This document shows positions 54,538 to 64,000 of a DNA stretch of 64,000 nt, one piece after another. The notes below the pieces were generated by a model, which made no database searches, was not told the origin of the DNA, and saw only the letters and a list, made by a program, of their open reading frames with translations. The stretch is from Brevibacillus gelatini. GTDB taxonomy: Bacteria > Bacillota > Bacilli > Brevibacillales > Brevibacillaceae. Within the stretch, counting starts at the first letter, position 1, and every line of letters begins with the position of its first letter. The stretch covers positions 58,472 to 122,471 of the forward strand of contig NZ_RHHS01000037.1 of NCBI RefSeq assembly GCF_003710935.1, in the 5' to 3' direction. Both the position numbers and the translations under genes were made by a program.

Positions 54538-56205
54538 CTATAGAAATGTTTTGGCAAGATGGTATTCCTCGGCAAAAGCTTTCCATTCACGGTCTTTGCG
54601 CTCATTATCCCAATGCAGCTCTTTGGCAAGCTCATTAATCACCTGCGGATACACGGCTTCCAGCGAGTCTCGTTCAAAAAACAGTCTGCCGGTGCGGCGA
54701 ATCAAAAAGTCGCTCGCGGTCATGACCATTTCTTCATCCAATGTGTAATGCAGCTCCGCCAAAAGCAGCGCCTCTGCCGCCGTCTTCGTCCGGTCTTGCT
54801 CCATATATTCCAGACACATCGTTACTATCTTTTCGCTATTGCTGCCAAACTTTCCTACAAGCACGCGAATTTGTTCCTCGGAAATGCCCGCTGCGCTCAG
54901 CCGCTCCGCCTGCTTTTTCACATAGGCAGGGATCATGCTCGCAGAGGCGAAGTTGCCGCCGGCAAGCACGATCTTGTCTGTCTGGCAAGGCGAAAACGAT
55001 CTGCCTTCTTCTTCTGTCAGTTGTTTGACCACGACGTCGACGATGCGCTCCGCCATCTTGCGGAAGCCTGTCAGTTTGCCGCCCGCAATCGTAATCAGTC
55101 CGCTTTTCGAGTAAAAAATCTCATCCTTGCGCGACAGTTCGGACGGGGATTTGCCGTCCTCGTGAATGAGCGGCCTGAGTCCTGCCCAGCTTGAGCTGAC
55201 ATCCTGTTCGGTCAGCTTTGCTGTCGGGAACATTTCGTTGGCGGCCCGCAGCACGTATTCCATATCTTCGCGCGTCACGGTCGGACGCTCCAGCACACCG
55301 TGGTAGTTCGTGTCGGTCGTGCCGATATACGTGCTGTTATTTCGCGGAATCGCAAACAGCATGCGCCCGTCGGATACGTCGAAGTACACAGACTGCTTGA
55401 GCGGCAGGCGATTGTACGGAACGACCAGGTGGACGCCTTTTGTCAAATGGAGTCTTTTGCCGTACAGCGACTTGTCTTTTTCCCTGAGCTGATCGACCCA
55501 AGGACCTGCAGCGTTGACGATTTTTTTTGCGTGCATGGCGTACTCGGTGCCTGTGAGCAAGTCTTTCGCGCGAATCCCTGTCACTTTGCCGTTTTCATAC
55601 AAAAACTCCGTCGCCTCGGTGTAGTTCACGCACAAGGCGCCGTGCGCGCGGGCTGTCTTCATCACTTCGATGGTCAGGCGTGCATCGTCCGTCCGGTATT
55701 CGAAGTAGAGGCCGCCCCCCTTCAAAATATCCGTGCGCAGCAGCGGCTCTGCCTCCATCGTCTGCTTTTTGTTCAGCATGATGCGGCGTTCCTTGCGCTC
55801 GACTCCGGCCAGCACGTCGTAAATGTACAACCCGATGGAGGTAGCGAGCTTGCCGTACGTGCCTTTTTCCACAATCGGCAAAATCATTTTTTCCGGAATG
55901 ACGATGTGCGGAGCGTTGCGGTACAAAATCGCCCGCTCCCTGCCGACTTCCCGCACGAGCTGTACGTCGCCCTGCTTCAAATAGCGCAGGCCTCCGTGGA
56001 CGAGCTTCGTCGAGCGGCTGCTCGTGCCTGCGGCGAAGTCCTGCTTTTCCACCAGCCCTACACTCAAACCGCGCGAAGCGGCGTCCAGCGCGATGCCCGC
56101 TCCTGTCACACCGCCGCCGATAATCAAAAGATCGAAGCGCTTGCCCGCCATTTCTTCCAAACATGCCTGACGCGTTCTTGCTGACAATGTTCGTTGATCG
56201 TTCAT
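54538..56205 (-). CDS. glpD: Aerobic glycerol-3-phosphate dehydrogenase GlpD
   Basis: About 555-aa FAD enzyme at the membrane that oxidises glycerol-3-phosphate to dihydroxyacetone phosphate and passes electrons to quinone. Seen: GGGVTGAGIALDAASRG (FAD), GTSSRSTKLVHGGLRYL, and a C-terminal helical domain (DEEMVMTASDFLIRRTGRLF). Start ambiguous: ATG 56215-56217 abuts its site, ATG 56203-56205 is twelve bases from AAAGG; the latter is used. Regulated by the upstream GlpP-type leader. Confidence 0.95.
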   Translation of the reverse strand: MNDQRTLSARTRQACLEEMAGKRFDLLIIGGGVTGAGIALDAASRGLSVGLVEKQDFAAGTSSRSTKLVHGGLRYLKQGDVQLVREVGRERAILYRNAPHIVIPEKMILPIVEKGTYGKLATSIGLYIYDVLAGVERKERRIMLNKKQTMEAEPLLRTDILKGGGLYFEYRTDDARLTIEVMKTARAHGALCVNYTEATEFLYENGKVTGIRAKDLLTGTEYAMHAKKIVNAAGPWVDQLREKDKSLYGKRLHLTKGVHLVVPYNRLPLKQSVYFDVSDGRMLFAIPRNNSTYIGTTDTNYHGVLERPTVTREDMEYVLRAANEMFPTAKLTEQDVSSSWAGLRPLIHEDGKSPSELSRKDEIFYSKSGLITIAGGKLTGFRKMAERIVDVVVKQLTEEEGRSFSPCQTDKIVLAGGNFASASMIPAYVKKQAERLSAAGISEEQIRVLVGKFGSNSEKIVTMCLEYMEQDRTKTAAEALLLAELHYTLDEEMVMTASDFLIRRTGRLFFERDSLEAVYPQVINELAKELHWDNERKDREWKAFAEEYHLAKTFL

Positions 56206-56241
56206 CGTTGTGTTCATCCTTTCTTTTCTTTAAAGAAAAAA

Positions 56242-56338
56242 CAAAAAACAGCCAATATCCAAAAGAAGCAACGAAAAATTGTCCATTGCCCTTTTGATAC
56301 TGGCTGTCTCCACGGTCTCCACAGCAATTTATTAACTT
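56242..56338 (-). promoter_or_regulatory. glpD leader: GlpP-regulated terminator/antiterminator
   Basis: A long terminator stem (arms 56248-56265 and 56291-56307, with one bulge and a G-U pair) followed by a T run at 56242-56248. Upstream, the leader has GTGGAGA twice (CTGTGGAGACCGTGGAGAC). The start ATAAGTTAATA and TGCTGTGGAGA match the glpF leader. GlpP is expected to bind here and allow read-through. Confidence 0.85.
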
Positions 56339-56344
56339 ATCTTT

Positions 56345-57884
<1,540 letters not shown>

Positions 57885-57978
57885 TTATAATAGAAACATT
57901 GGATCTGATCTTTTTACTTGCGACAGGGACTTTTCCCTGCTTCTTTTTTTTGAGACGGAATCGGGCTTTCGCCGCCGC

Positions 57979-58830
57979 TTACGAATGCGATTGGGAATGC
58001 GCCCGATCTGCTGCCAGATTTTTGCCGCTCGCCTGGGCAGCATTTGTCTTTTTGCTCGCCATCCCGACTGCCATCGCGATGACCATGAATACGGCCAGGG
58101 CCACCACTCCGGTCAGGCTGTGGTCGGTAAACGTCCACTTGTAGAAAAAGGCACCGCACACCGCACCGATGATCGGCCCCACGACGGGAATCCAGGCGTA
58201 GCCCCAGTTGGAGTGGCCTTTTCCGTGAATCGGCAGGAGGGCGTGGGCGATTCGCGGCCCGAGGTCACGCGCCGGGTTGATCGCATAGCCCGTCGTTCCG
58301 CCGAGGGACAAACCGATGGCGACAATCAGGAAGCCGACGACAAACGGATTCAATCCTTCTGCAAATTTATTCGCACCGATGGCCAGAATACCAAGCACCA
58401 GGAAAAACGTACCTAAAATTTCACTGAACAAGTTGGCAACTGTATGTGGAATCGCTGGTCCGGTTGCGAATACCCCCAATTTTGCTGCCGGGTCGTCTGT
58501 CTCGCGCCAGTGCGGATAGTAAAAAATCCAGACAAACGTCGCACCCATAAATGCACCGACAAATTGCGCCAACACGTAGCCCGGCACCTGCTCCCACGCA
58601 AACTGCCCGATGCTCGCCAGCGCAATCGTGAGCGCAGGATTCAGATGCGCGCCGCTGATGCTGCCAACTGCGTATGCACCGCACGCTACGGCAAGCCCCC
58701 AGCCGAGTGTAATGACGATCCAGCCGCCATTTTGCGAGTATGCTTTTTTCAGGTTTTGGCCTGCGCATACCCCTGCCCCCAAAATAATCAGGATCATTGT
58801 CCCGACCAATTCTCCTACGTAAGCAGACAT
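57979..58830 (-). CDS. glpF: Glycerol uptake facilitator GlpF
   Basis: About 283-aa aquaglyceroporin. Seen: both half-helix motifs, HLNPALT (about residue 67) and INPARDLGPR (with Asp after NPAR, a glycerol-channel mark), and six transmembrane helices. ATG 58828-58830 has AAGGGGG upstream. First gene of glpFK, behind a GlpP leader and cre sites. Confidence 0.95.
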   Translation of the reverse strand: MSAYVGELVGTMILIILGAGVCAGQNLKKAYSQNGGWIVITLGWGLAVACGAYAVGSISGAHLNPALTIALASIGQFAWEQVPGYVLAQFVGAFMGATFVWIFYYPHWRETDDPAAKLGVFATGPAIPHTVANLFSEILGTFFLVLGILAIGANKFAEGLNPFVVGFLIVAIGLSLGGTTGYAINPARDLGPRIAHALLPIHGKGHSNWGYAWIPVVGPIIGAVCGAFFYKWTFTDHSLTGVVALAVFMVIAMAVGMASKKTNAAQASGKNLAADRAHSQSHS

Positions 58831-58883
58831 GTCCTTACCCCCTTTTTTGAAAAACGACCATGTAAACCAGCCGAAAAATCGCA

Positions 58884-58910
58884 ATGAAACCGTTTTCTAA
58901 AGCGCTTACA
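58884..58910 (-). promoter_or_regulatory. cre site(s) in the glpF leader
   Basis: ATGAAACCGTTTTCT (58884-58898, read on the plus strand) matches the WTGNAANCGNWNNCW consensus at every position. A second cre-like TGTAAGCGCTTTAG overlaps it at 58897-58910 (minus strand, two mismatches). Downstream of the promoter, so CcpA would act as a roadblock. Confidence 0.65.
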
Positions 58911-58948
58911 TTTCACCCAACTCCTTTTTGTTTTTTTGTGGAGAAAAC

Positions 58949-59037
58949 AAAAAAGCCAATACTCGCAAAAACGCAGGGCGTCGCCCTCTTTTTGCAAATA
59001 TTAGCTGATCTCCCAATCTCCACAGCACTATTAACTT
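58949..59037 (-). promoter_or_regulatory. glpF leader: GlpP-regulated terminator/antiterminator
   Basis: Arms 58954-58971 and 58989-59006 form an 18-bp stem with G-U pairs, with an inner GGGCG-ACGCCC tip, and T run 58949-58954 on the minus strand. The leader begins ATAAGTTAATA and TGCTGTGGAGA, as at glpD. The start of transcription would be near 59037. Confidence 0.85.
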
Positions 59038-59044
59038 ATGTCCT

Positions 59045-59074
59045 ACTATATAGCGGCCACGCAAAATCTGTCAA
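59045..59074 (-). promoter_or_regulatory. glpF promoter
   Basis: TTGACA (59069-59074), 18-bp spacer, TATAGT (59045-59050), with an alternative TATATA at 16 bp. A strong sigma-A promoter. 59075-59220 shows nothing further that I can support. Confidence 0.8.
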
Positions 59075-59220
59075 GAATCCGTTTTCTTTTTTGTCGGAAA
59101 ACAGTTTTTGCTCATGGCTGCCTTTCCGCTTCGCCCTGCAGCTTGAAGCCTTTTTTCCCGCTGCTTGCCGCCCTGACCAGCTTTGGCAGGAAAACGCGAA
59201 CAGCCTTGGTGCCGTTCTGC

Positions 59221-59592
59221 TCATTTGGCCGTCACCCCAGCATTCTGCTGCGCCTTTGCAGATTGCTGGGCATGAGCGCCGTCACCGAGATTCAGCAGGA
59301 CGCAGCCCACGATAATCAGCGCGACCGCCACCACCTTTTTCACGGTAAACGCATCCTTGAAAAAGAGAACGCCGATCACAGCGATCATCGCCGTACCCAG
59401 CCCGGACCAGATCGCATACGCGGTGCCGACTTCCATTTCTTTCAGCGCCAGGCTCAACGAGGAAAAGCACAGCACGTAAAACACAAACATGAGCACGCTC
59501 GGAATTGGCCTGCTCAGCCCTTCCGACAGCTTCATCGAAGTCGTTCCCGCCACCTCCAGCAAAATCGCCAGCAGCAAATACACCCAACTCAT
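59221..59592 (-). CDS. SMR-family multidrug efflux protein
   Basis: 123 aa, four transmembrane helices. Seen: conserved membrane Glu13 in LLEVAGTTSMK, AYAIWSGLGTAMIAVIG, and GCVLLNLGD. SMR proteins export cationic drugs or guanidinium as dimers. The C-terminal Gln/Ala tail is longer than usual. Overlaps the TetR gene by four bases, so it is likely under that regulator. Confidence 0.92.
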   Translation of the reverse strand: MSWVYLLLAILLEVAGTTSMKLSEGLSRPIPSVLMFVFYVLCFSSLSLALKEMEVGTAYAIWSGLGTAMIAVIGVLFFKDAFTVKKVVAVALIIVGCVLLNLGDGAHAQQSAKAQQNAGVTAK

Positions 59593-60170
59593 TTTCCCGT
59601 TTCCCCTCTCGTTGCTGGCGCAGCCAAAACGCCGCCGAGCAAAATATCAATCATCGCGTCCAACGCCTCCCCGATTGTCATCTGATGCCAACCGGACAAT
59701 TGCTGGTCAATCAGTTGCTCGAGCGCTCCCGTGTACATCAAAATCAAAATCGGAAGCTGTACCGGGCGAAACACGCCAGCTTCAACGCCCTGCTCAAGCA
59801 GCACGCGGACATGCTCCCACTCTTCCTGGAACACTTCCTCCACCATTTTCCACTGTGCGGGATAGTAGCGCTTCAACTCGTACCAGACGCGCAAATCCGT
59901 CCGGGCAAAGCCGCTCGGCACCAATGCCAGCAACTCGCGCATCTTTTCCGGCAAATCGAGGTGCGGATCATGCAAAATCCTGTCTTCGCTCGCCTTCAAT
60001 TCCTCGATGCTGTCGGCAATCAGTCTCGTGATGAGCTCCTCTTTGGAAGGAAAGCTGGCGTACAACGTTTTCGTACTGATCCCCGCCCGCCGAGCCAAAT
60101 CCGCCATTGTAAAACGGATGCCTCGCGTTTCGATCTCCTGTTGGGCACATTGCAAAATTCGCTCCTGCAT
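59589..60170 (-). CDS. TetR-family regulator of the SMR pump
   Basis: 193-aa TetR/AcrR repressor. Seen: N-terminal helix-turn-helix (RFTMADLARRAGISTKTLYA with FPSKEELI) and a helical ligand-binding domain. Start ATG 60168-60170 has GGGAGGT ten bases upstream; longer frame rejected. The inverted repeat at 60201-60219 lies just upstream. Confidence 0.9.
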   Translation of the reverse strand: MQERILQCAQQEIETRGIRFTMADLARRAGISTKTLYASFPSKEELITRLIADSIEELKASEDRILHDPHLDLPEKMRELLALVPSGFARTDLRVWYELKRYYPAQWKMVEEVFQEEWEHVRVLLEQGVEAGVFRPVQLPILILMYTGALEQLIDQQLSGWHQMTIGEALDAMIDILLGGVLAAPATRGETGK

Positions 60171-60200
60171 TTTTGCATGAACCTCCCACTCGTAAAACAA

Positions 60201-60228
60201 GGAAAATATTTTGTTTTCCACATTTTCC
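60201..60228 (-). promoter_or_regulatory. Inverted repeat upstream of the TetR gene
   Basis: GGAAAA-N7-TTTTCC (60201-60219), with a third TTTTCC at 60223-60228. A good candidate for the TetR operator; unproven. Confidence 0.45.
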
Positions 60229-60266
60229 TATCGTTACAAATAGCATACCCACCTGCACTCTGGATG

Positions 60267-61694
60267 TCAACTACCCGCAAACCAAGCTTCGTGCAACGCG
60301 GCAATTCCCGGCTCAATCTGGTCGAGCGCAATGCCGGAAAAGCCGAGAAAAAACTCCTTGGGCATTTCCGCTGGCGGCGTAAGCCACGTAAAAGCCGCAG
60401 ACGATGCGCGAATCCCCGCCTGAATCGCCAGCCGTCTCAACTCTTCTTCCGAACGCTCACTGTACACGCGCAGCAAGACGTGAAAGCCCGCATCCGCCCC
60501 GATCACCGACGCCCGTTCGCCGAAATGCTTCTGGACTGCCGCCAGCAAGGCATCGTGCTTTTTCCGGTACAGGCTGCGCATTTTGCGGACGTGTTTTTCC
60601 AGGTGGCCTTTTTGCATAAAAATCTCCATCGTCCGCTGGTGCAGCCGCGACGCGGATTGCTCCAGCAACGTGTCGTGCAGCAGGGTAAAATACGCATCCA
60701 GCAACGACTGCGGCAGCACCATGTACCAGATGCCGAGCGCCGGAGCCATCACCTGTGCGAAGCCGCCCATGTAGATGACATTGGTTTGCGGCAAAAGCCC
60801 TTGCAGCGCCGGAATTGGCCTGCCGTGGTAGCGAAACTCGCCATCGTAGTCGTCCTCGATGATAAAGCCGTCGACGCTTTGCGCCCATTCCAAAAGCGCA
60901 AGCCGCCTGGATACGGGCATAATCATCCCGCGCGGATATTGGTGCGAGGGGGACACGACGGCAAGGCGCACTCCTGATTCGTACAGTTCGTCTACACAGA
61001 TTCCGTCTTCGTCAAGCGAGATCGGCACTGCCTCATATCCATGCTGGCGAAACGTATTGGCATACAGCAAATAGCCCGGATTTTCCACCGCGATCCGCTT
61101 AAGCTGCTGCCTAAGCATCAGGCAAATCAGCGAGAGCAGTCCAAACTGGTCCGCGCCAATGACGATCTGGTCCGGCGTGCAGACGACGCCGCGGTACCTG
61201 CGCACATAATCGGCAATTTGCTGGCGCAGTCCCGGCTCGCCCTGCGGATCGCCGTAAAAAAGCTCCTCCTGCCGCTCGCCGCCAAGCACCTGATTGTACA
61301 GCCGCCGCCAGAGCGTGTGCGGAAACAGCGAAAAATCGTTTTGCGACATGTGAAAATCGTATCGGTACTTGCGGTTGTCACGCAGGAGCGGTCTGCTCCA
61401 TTCGGGCTGTTCGGACACCCCTTGCCCTTTTGGCGTAAGCTCGGGGTCAGGCAGCTTCTCCACGAAGTAGCCGCTGCGCGGCCTGCTTCGGATGAACCCT
61501 TCGGCCAAAAGCTGCTGGTACGCCATTTCCACAGGCGTCGTGCTCAAACCGAGAGCATCTGCCAGCTTGCGCACGGACGGCAGCCGCGTTTTTTCTGCCA
61601 GCCTGCCTGCAATGATTTCGTTTTTGAGGAACGTGTACAGTTGCACGTATTGCGGTTCGTTTCCGTTTTCGTCCCATTTGGGCGTCAAGAGCAT
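60267..61694 (-). CDS. MocR/GntR-type regulator lacking the PLP lysine
   Basis: 475 aa: GntR winged helix (about residues 10-75; LPSVRKLADALGLSTTPVEM) then an aminotransferase fold-I domain. Seen: DPQGEPGLRQQIADYVRRYRG, VSPSHQYPRG, and IIEDDYDGEFRYHG. Where MocR proteins have YxGTFSK then LRIGY, this has YMGGFAQ then LGIWY: the Schiff-base Lys is Gln314 and the following Arg is Gly. So it may not bind PLP covalently. Target probably the divergent GNAT gene or itself. Confidence 0.88.
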   Translation of the reverse strand: MLLTPKWDENGNEPQYVQLYTFLKNEIIAGRLAEKTRLPSVRKLADALGLSTTPVEMAYQQLLAEGFIRSRPRSGYFVEKLPDPELTPKGQGVSEQPEWSRPLLRDNRKYRYDFHMSQNDFSLFPHTLWRRLYNQVLGGERQEELFYGDPQGEPGLRQQIADYVRRYRGVVCTPDQIVIGADQFGLLSLICLMLRQQLKRIAVENPGYLLYANTFRQHGYEAVPISLDEDGICVDELYESGVRLAVVSPSHQYPRGMIMPVSRRLALLEWAQSVDGFIIEDDYDGEFRYHGRPIPALQGLLPQTNVIYMGGFAQVMAPALGIWYMVLPQSLLDAYFTLLHDTLLEQSASRLHQRTMEIFMQKGHLEKHVRKMRSLYRKKHDALLAAVQKHFGERASVIGADAGFHVLLRVYSERSEEELRRLAIQAGIRASSAAFTWLTPPAEMPKEFFLGFSGIALDQIEPGIAALHEAWFAGS

Positions 61695-61735
61695 CGGTCA
61701 TCTGTCCTTTTGATTTTTGCAAAACTGTGCATTTT

Positions 61736-61749
61736 CAAGTATACACTTG
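61736..61749. promoter_or_regulatory. Palindrome in the divergent MocR/GNAT intergenic region
   Basis: CAAGT-ATAC-ACTTG, an inverted repeat with perfect five-base arms, between the divergent starts (61694 and 61797). A possible operator for the MocR-like protein. Confidence 0.4.
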
Positions 61750-61796
61750 TTCGCTATGCTGGTGAAAAATGAAATCTGACAGGGAGGACACAAACG

Positions 61797-62369
61797 ATGT
61801 CTACTCATCGAGAGCACCATGCTCCCGTCCGTTTTTTGCAGGGAGAACGCGTCTATCTGCGCCCGCTCGGACAGGACGATGTCGACTTTTACTACCAATC
61901 GCTCTACCACCCGGAAACGCGCAAACTGACAGGAACGCAAAAGCACTACACCCGCGAGCAAATCGCGCAATATCTGGCAAGCAAAGCACAGGATTCGTCC
62001 AGCGTGCTGTTGGCAATCGCCTTGTGCGAAAGCGATCAGCTGATCGGCGACGTGCAGATCGGCGGCATCGACACGTACAATCGCAACGCTTTCATCCGCA
62101 TCGCCATCCATCAGCCTGCGTATCAGAGCAAAGGGTACGGCAGTGAAGCGCTGCTGTTGATGCTCGACTACGGCTTCGGCATTCTCAACCTGCACCGCAT
62201 CGAGCTGAACGTGTTCGCTTACAATGAACGTGCGATACGCGCTTATGAAAAGCTCGGCTTCCAGCGGGAGGGAGTGCAGCGGCAGGCGCTTTATTACGAT
62301 CATCGTTATCATGATTCGATTCTGATGTCGATGCTGGCTGGCGAGTATCGGGAGAAGTATGGGAAGTAG
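61797..62369 (+). CDS. GNAT-family N-acetyltransferase
   Basis: 190-aa acetyltransferase of the RimJ/RimL-like type. Seen: acetyl-CoA loop QSKGYGSEALLLML and LNLHRIELNVFAYNERAIRA, then GFQREGVQRQALYYD. Site GGGAGG precedes the ATG by 11 bases. Substrate unknown. Confidence 0.9.
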   Translation: MSTHREHHAPVRFLQGERVYLRPLGQDDVDFYYQSLYHPETRKLTGTQKHYTREQIAQYLASKAQDSSSVLLAIALCESDQLIGDVQIGGIDTYNRNAFIRIAIHQPAYQSKGYGSEALLLMLDYGFGILNLHRIELNVFAYNERAIRAYEKLGFQREGVQRQALYYDHRYHDSILMSMLAGEYREKYGK

Positions 62370-62453
62370 AAGGCAGGGGAGACGTCCAAGAAGTACGGGT
62401 TCCACTAGTGTTTTATAATCGGAAGCTTGGCTATATCAACGTTTCTGACAGAC

Positions 62454-62502
62454 AAAAGGGGCGTCTCGAAGTCGAAATAGCGACTTTGAGACAACCCCTT
62501 TT
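62454..62502 (+). terminator. Terminator downstream of the GNAT gene
   Basis: A long stem, AAAAGGGG...GTCTC...AAGTCG with CGACTT...GAGAC...CCCCTTTT, with small bulges, then TTTTCTGG. It lies 85 bases past the GNAT stop; 62503-62653 shows no gene. Confidence 0.8.
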
Positions 62503-62653
62503 CTGGTTTGTATCTTAGTGGATTGTTGGATTTACAAGTGAAGTTTGTCCCCATTTCGTCCCCCATTCCTGGATTTGTTCGAGAAATGCTCTCCCCGTCT
62601 TAATACACCACTTTCTTGCAAGAGTTACAGCTATCTATATTTAGGACCATTTG

Positions 62654-63109
62654 TCAACTTTCCCCATCAGGTCCTCTTAAGCTTACTAGCCACTCGCCTG
62701 ATACTTTTTTCACCATGAAAGTTTGTTCTTTTTCTCTTATGATTTTCTGGACGCTGTTTTTCAGACTAGTATAGCTTATTAATACTTTCACCTCGGTTTC
62801 CGTATCATTTATTGCAGTTGCTTCATCAATTTTAAAATCGACTATTCTCGAATCTGCAACCGAACGTAAAAAATCCTCGCGCTCTGGGTAATAGCTATCA
62901 GCGTTCTTATAAACATACTCATATGCTGGCTCGCCTTGTTTATTTTTGATTAGAGTTAAATAACGTTCAATTGTATTTTCCGGTGTATTGTACCAAAAAA
63001 AATAGTATGCAAGAGATGCAAGCAGTAAAGCAATGCAGATAATTGGAAAAAATATTAAATTGATTTTTTTCATCATATTGGAATTTGATGTATTTTTTTG
63101 CGAACTCAA
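62654..63109 (-). CDS. Hypothetical membrane-anchored protein, NTF2-like/DUF4878-like
   Basis: 151 aa. Seen: one N-terminal transmembrane helix (about 15-40, INLIFFPIICIALLLASLAY), then an extracytoplasmic part (NTIERYLTLIKNKQGEPAYE, TEVKVLISYTSL, MVKKVSGEWLVSL) like DUF4878 NTF2-fold proteins. TTG start (63107-63109) with GAGGTGG upstream. AT-rich compared with its neighbours. Function unknown. Confidence 0.65.
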   Translation of the reverse strand: MSSQKNTSNSNMMKKINLIFFPIICIALLLASLAYYFFWYNTPENTIERYLTLIKNKQGEPAYEYVYKNADSYYPEREDFLRSVADSRIVDFKIDEATAINDTETEVKVLISYTSLKNSVQKIIREKEQTFMVKKVSGEWLVSLRGPDGES

Positions 63110-63191
63110 GGAAATCCACCTCTTCCATTTATTTAGAATATTGTAATATAATTCTAGTATACTATTTTATTTGAAAAGGAGATAGGATTAA

Positions 63192-63659
63192 ATGAAATTT
63201 GTCAAAAAAGCAAAGATGGCTACTTTAACAACCCTATCCATACTTGCCCTTGTCATGCCTGTTGACGGTGCTCTTGCAAAAGGTGGAAAAGACCACAAAG
63301 AAGAAACAACCACCTCGAAAAGCATCGTAAAACCTATGATGTCAGAAATATATCAGTGGTCAGCTGATTTTGAGGTACGTAGTTACTTTCAAATTAAAAA
63401 AACGCTGGTGTTAGATTATAGAGAACGTGGATTGAAAGTTGAAGCCAACGCAACTACAACAGGCTTGTGGGATTCTTACGAAGTTCATGTCGAAGAATTC
63501 GATGAAGATACAGGAGATTGGTTCGTTGTTGACACCGTAGACTTAAGCGACGGAAGAGACACCGCCTATTTTGCTGATCTTGAGCAGGCTACTAAATATC
63601 GTATAAGTATTGAAGGATCTGTTGAAGGGACCGTATGGGTATATAAATTAGTCGATTAA
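63192..63659 (+). CDS. Hypothetical secreted protein
   Basis: 155 aa. Seen: signal peptide (TLTTLSILALVMPVDGALA) then a beta-rich domain of about 125 aa with aromatic and acidic residues (DSYEVHVEEFDEDTGDW). No family recognised. AAAAGGAG precedes the ATG. AT-rich. Confidence 0.7.
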   Translation: MKFVKKAKMATLTTLSILALVMPVDGALAKGGKDHKEETTTSKSIVKPMMSEIYQWSADFEVRSYFQIKKTLVLDYRERGLKVEANATTTGLWDSYEVHVEEFDEDTGDWFVVDTVDLSDGRDTAYFADLEQATKYRISIEGSVEGTVWVYKLVD

Positions 63660-64000
63660 ATTATCGACTATCGCGCTGTATCGCGACGCATTAATTAGGC
63701 TACACATTCTACTTAAAAACTTTCGTGGAAGTTGAGTTGCCGAAATCCCCCCTTCTTGCTAGCCCTGATTGCCGGGGGCTACATTATTTCACGACTATAT
63801 GCGACTATGGGTACACCGATATATCGTGTTCAAATATGAAAACTTGCTATGAAGAGCTTGCCGAGAGGTTAACAATCTGCTTTAAGAAATTGCGAGTTGC
63901 CCATCGTTGACTTGAAGCGGCTCGACAGCCAGACGTTGGAAGTCTCGTACCATTACTCCTGATTTTCGCACGAAACGGTCAAGGGGCAGTCTCAAACTAC
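63660..64000. other. Intergenic end of the window
   Basis: No gene supported. Short ORFs here lack ribosome sites. Its final 20 bases (63981-64000) resemble, in reverse, one arm of the terminator at 62481-62502 and may be the left half of a similar hairpin cut by the window edge. Confidence 0.4.

Noticed and set aside
59036..59224. 62-codon ORF overlapping the SMR stop by four bases
   Set aside because: It looks coupled to the SMR gene but runs through the glpF promoter, has Arg/Lys/Ser-rich composition and no family likeness.

Overview
The window looks like chromosomal DNA of an aerobic, spore-forming Bacillota of the Brevibacillus/Paenibacillus type; the genus is an inference. The grounds are a caa3-type oxidase with CtaA/B/G, EcsAB, a GlpP-antiterminated glp regulon, cre-like sites, AGGAGG-type ribosome binding sites and frequent GTG/TTG starts. 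No rRNA, tRNA, CRISPR array, phage or complete insertion sequence was recognised. Almost all genes lie on the minus strand.

Layout: (1) 1-1857, sbcC (5' part only) and sbcD. (2) about 1.9-3.3 kb, an AT-rich patch with a PhnP-like metallo-hydrolase and decayed ORFs. (3) 3.5-7.0 kb, cytochrome oxidase maturation genes ctaG-ctaM(DUF420)-ctaB-ctaA. (4) 7.2-27.8 kb, a phenylacetyl-CoA (paa) catabolic block: a putative upper operon (EthD-like gene, thioesterases, paaK, paaF, paaG, paaH, a pseudo-dehydrogenase, two thiolases, a thioesterase), then paaX, a Liv-type ABC transporter, a soluble chemoreceptor, paaABCD and an aldehyde dehydrogenase. (5) 28.0-31.9 kb, structural oxidase genes ctaC-D-E-F. 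The paa block therefore lies between ctaF and ctaG. (6) 32.4-38.4 kb, small membrane/secreted proteins, ecsAB, a transmembrane chemoreceptor and a frameshifted small ORF. (7) 38.5-40.8 kb, a membrane-anchored multicopper oxidase. (8) 40.8-53.4 kb, an eight-gene MoxR/DUF58/VWA/ABC-transporter operon. (9) 53.5-59.1 kb, the glycerol regulon glpF-glpK-glpD-glpP with two antitermination leaders and a cre. (10) 59.2-64.0 kb, TetR-SMR efflux, a MocR-like regulator, a GNAT acetyltransferase and two AT-rich hypothetical genes.

How the genes work together: PaaK activates phenylacetate, PaaABC(D) epoxidises the CoA thioester, PaaG isomerises it, and PaaF/PaaH/thiolases finish beta-oxidation. A shared palindrome, ACGTT-N5-AACG at its core, lies just downstream of or over the -10 element at three paa promoters and is the likely PaaX operator. 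Glycerol enters by GlpF, is phosphorylated by GlpK and oxidised by GlpD, with GlpP reading through matching leader terminators upstream of glpF and glpD.

Points that merit a second look: the split cta locus, the A8 frameshift in paaK, a HAD-like pseudoenzyme in the paa operon, a MocR protein lacking the PLP lysine, the eight-gene MoxR operon, and three apparent single-base lesions that may be sequence errors.
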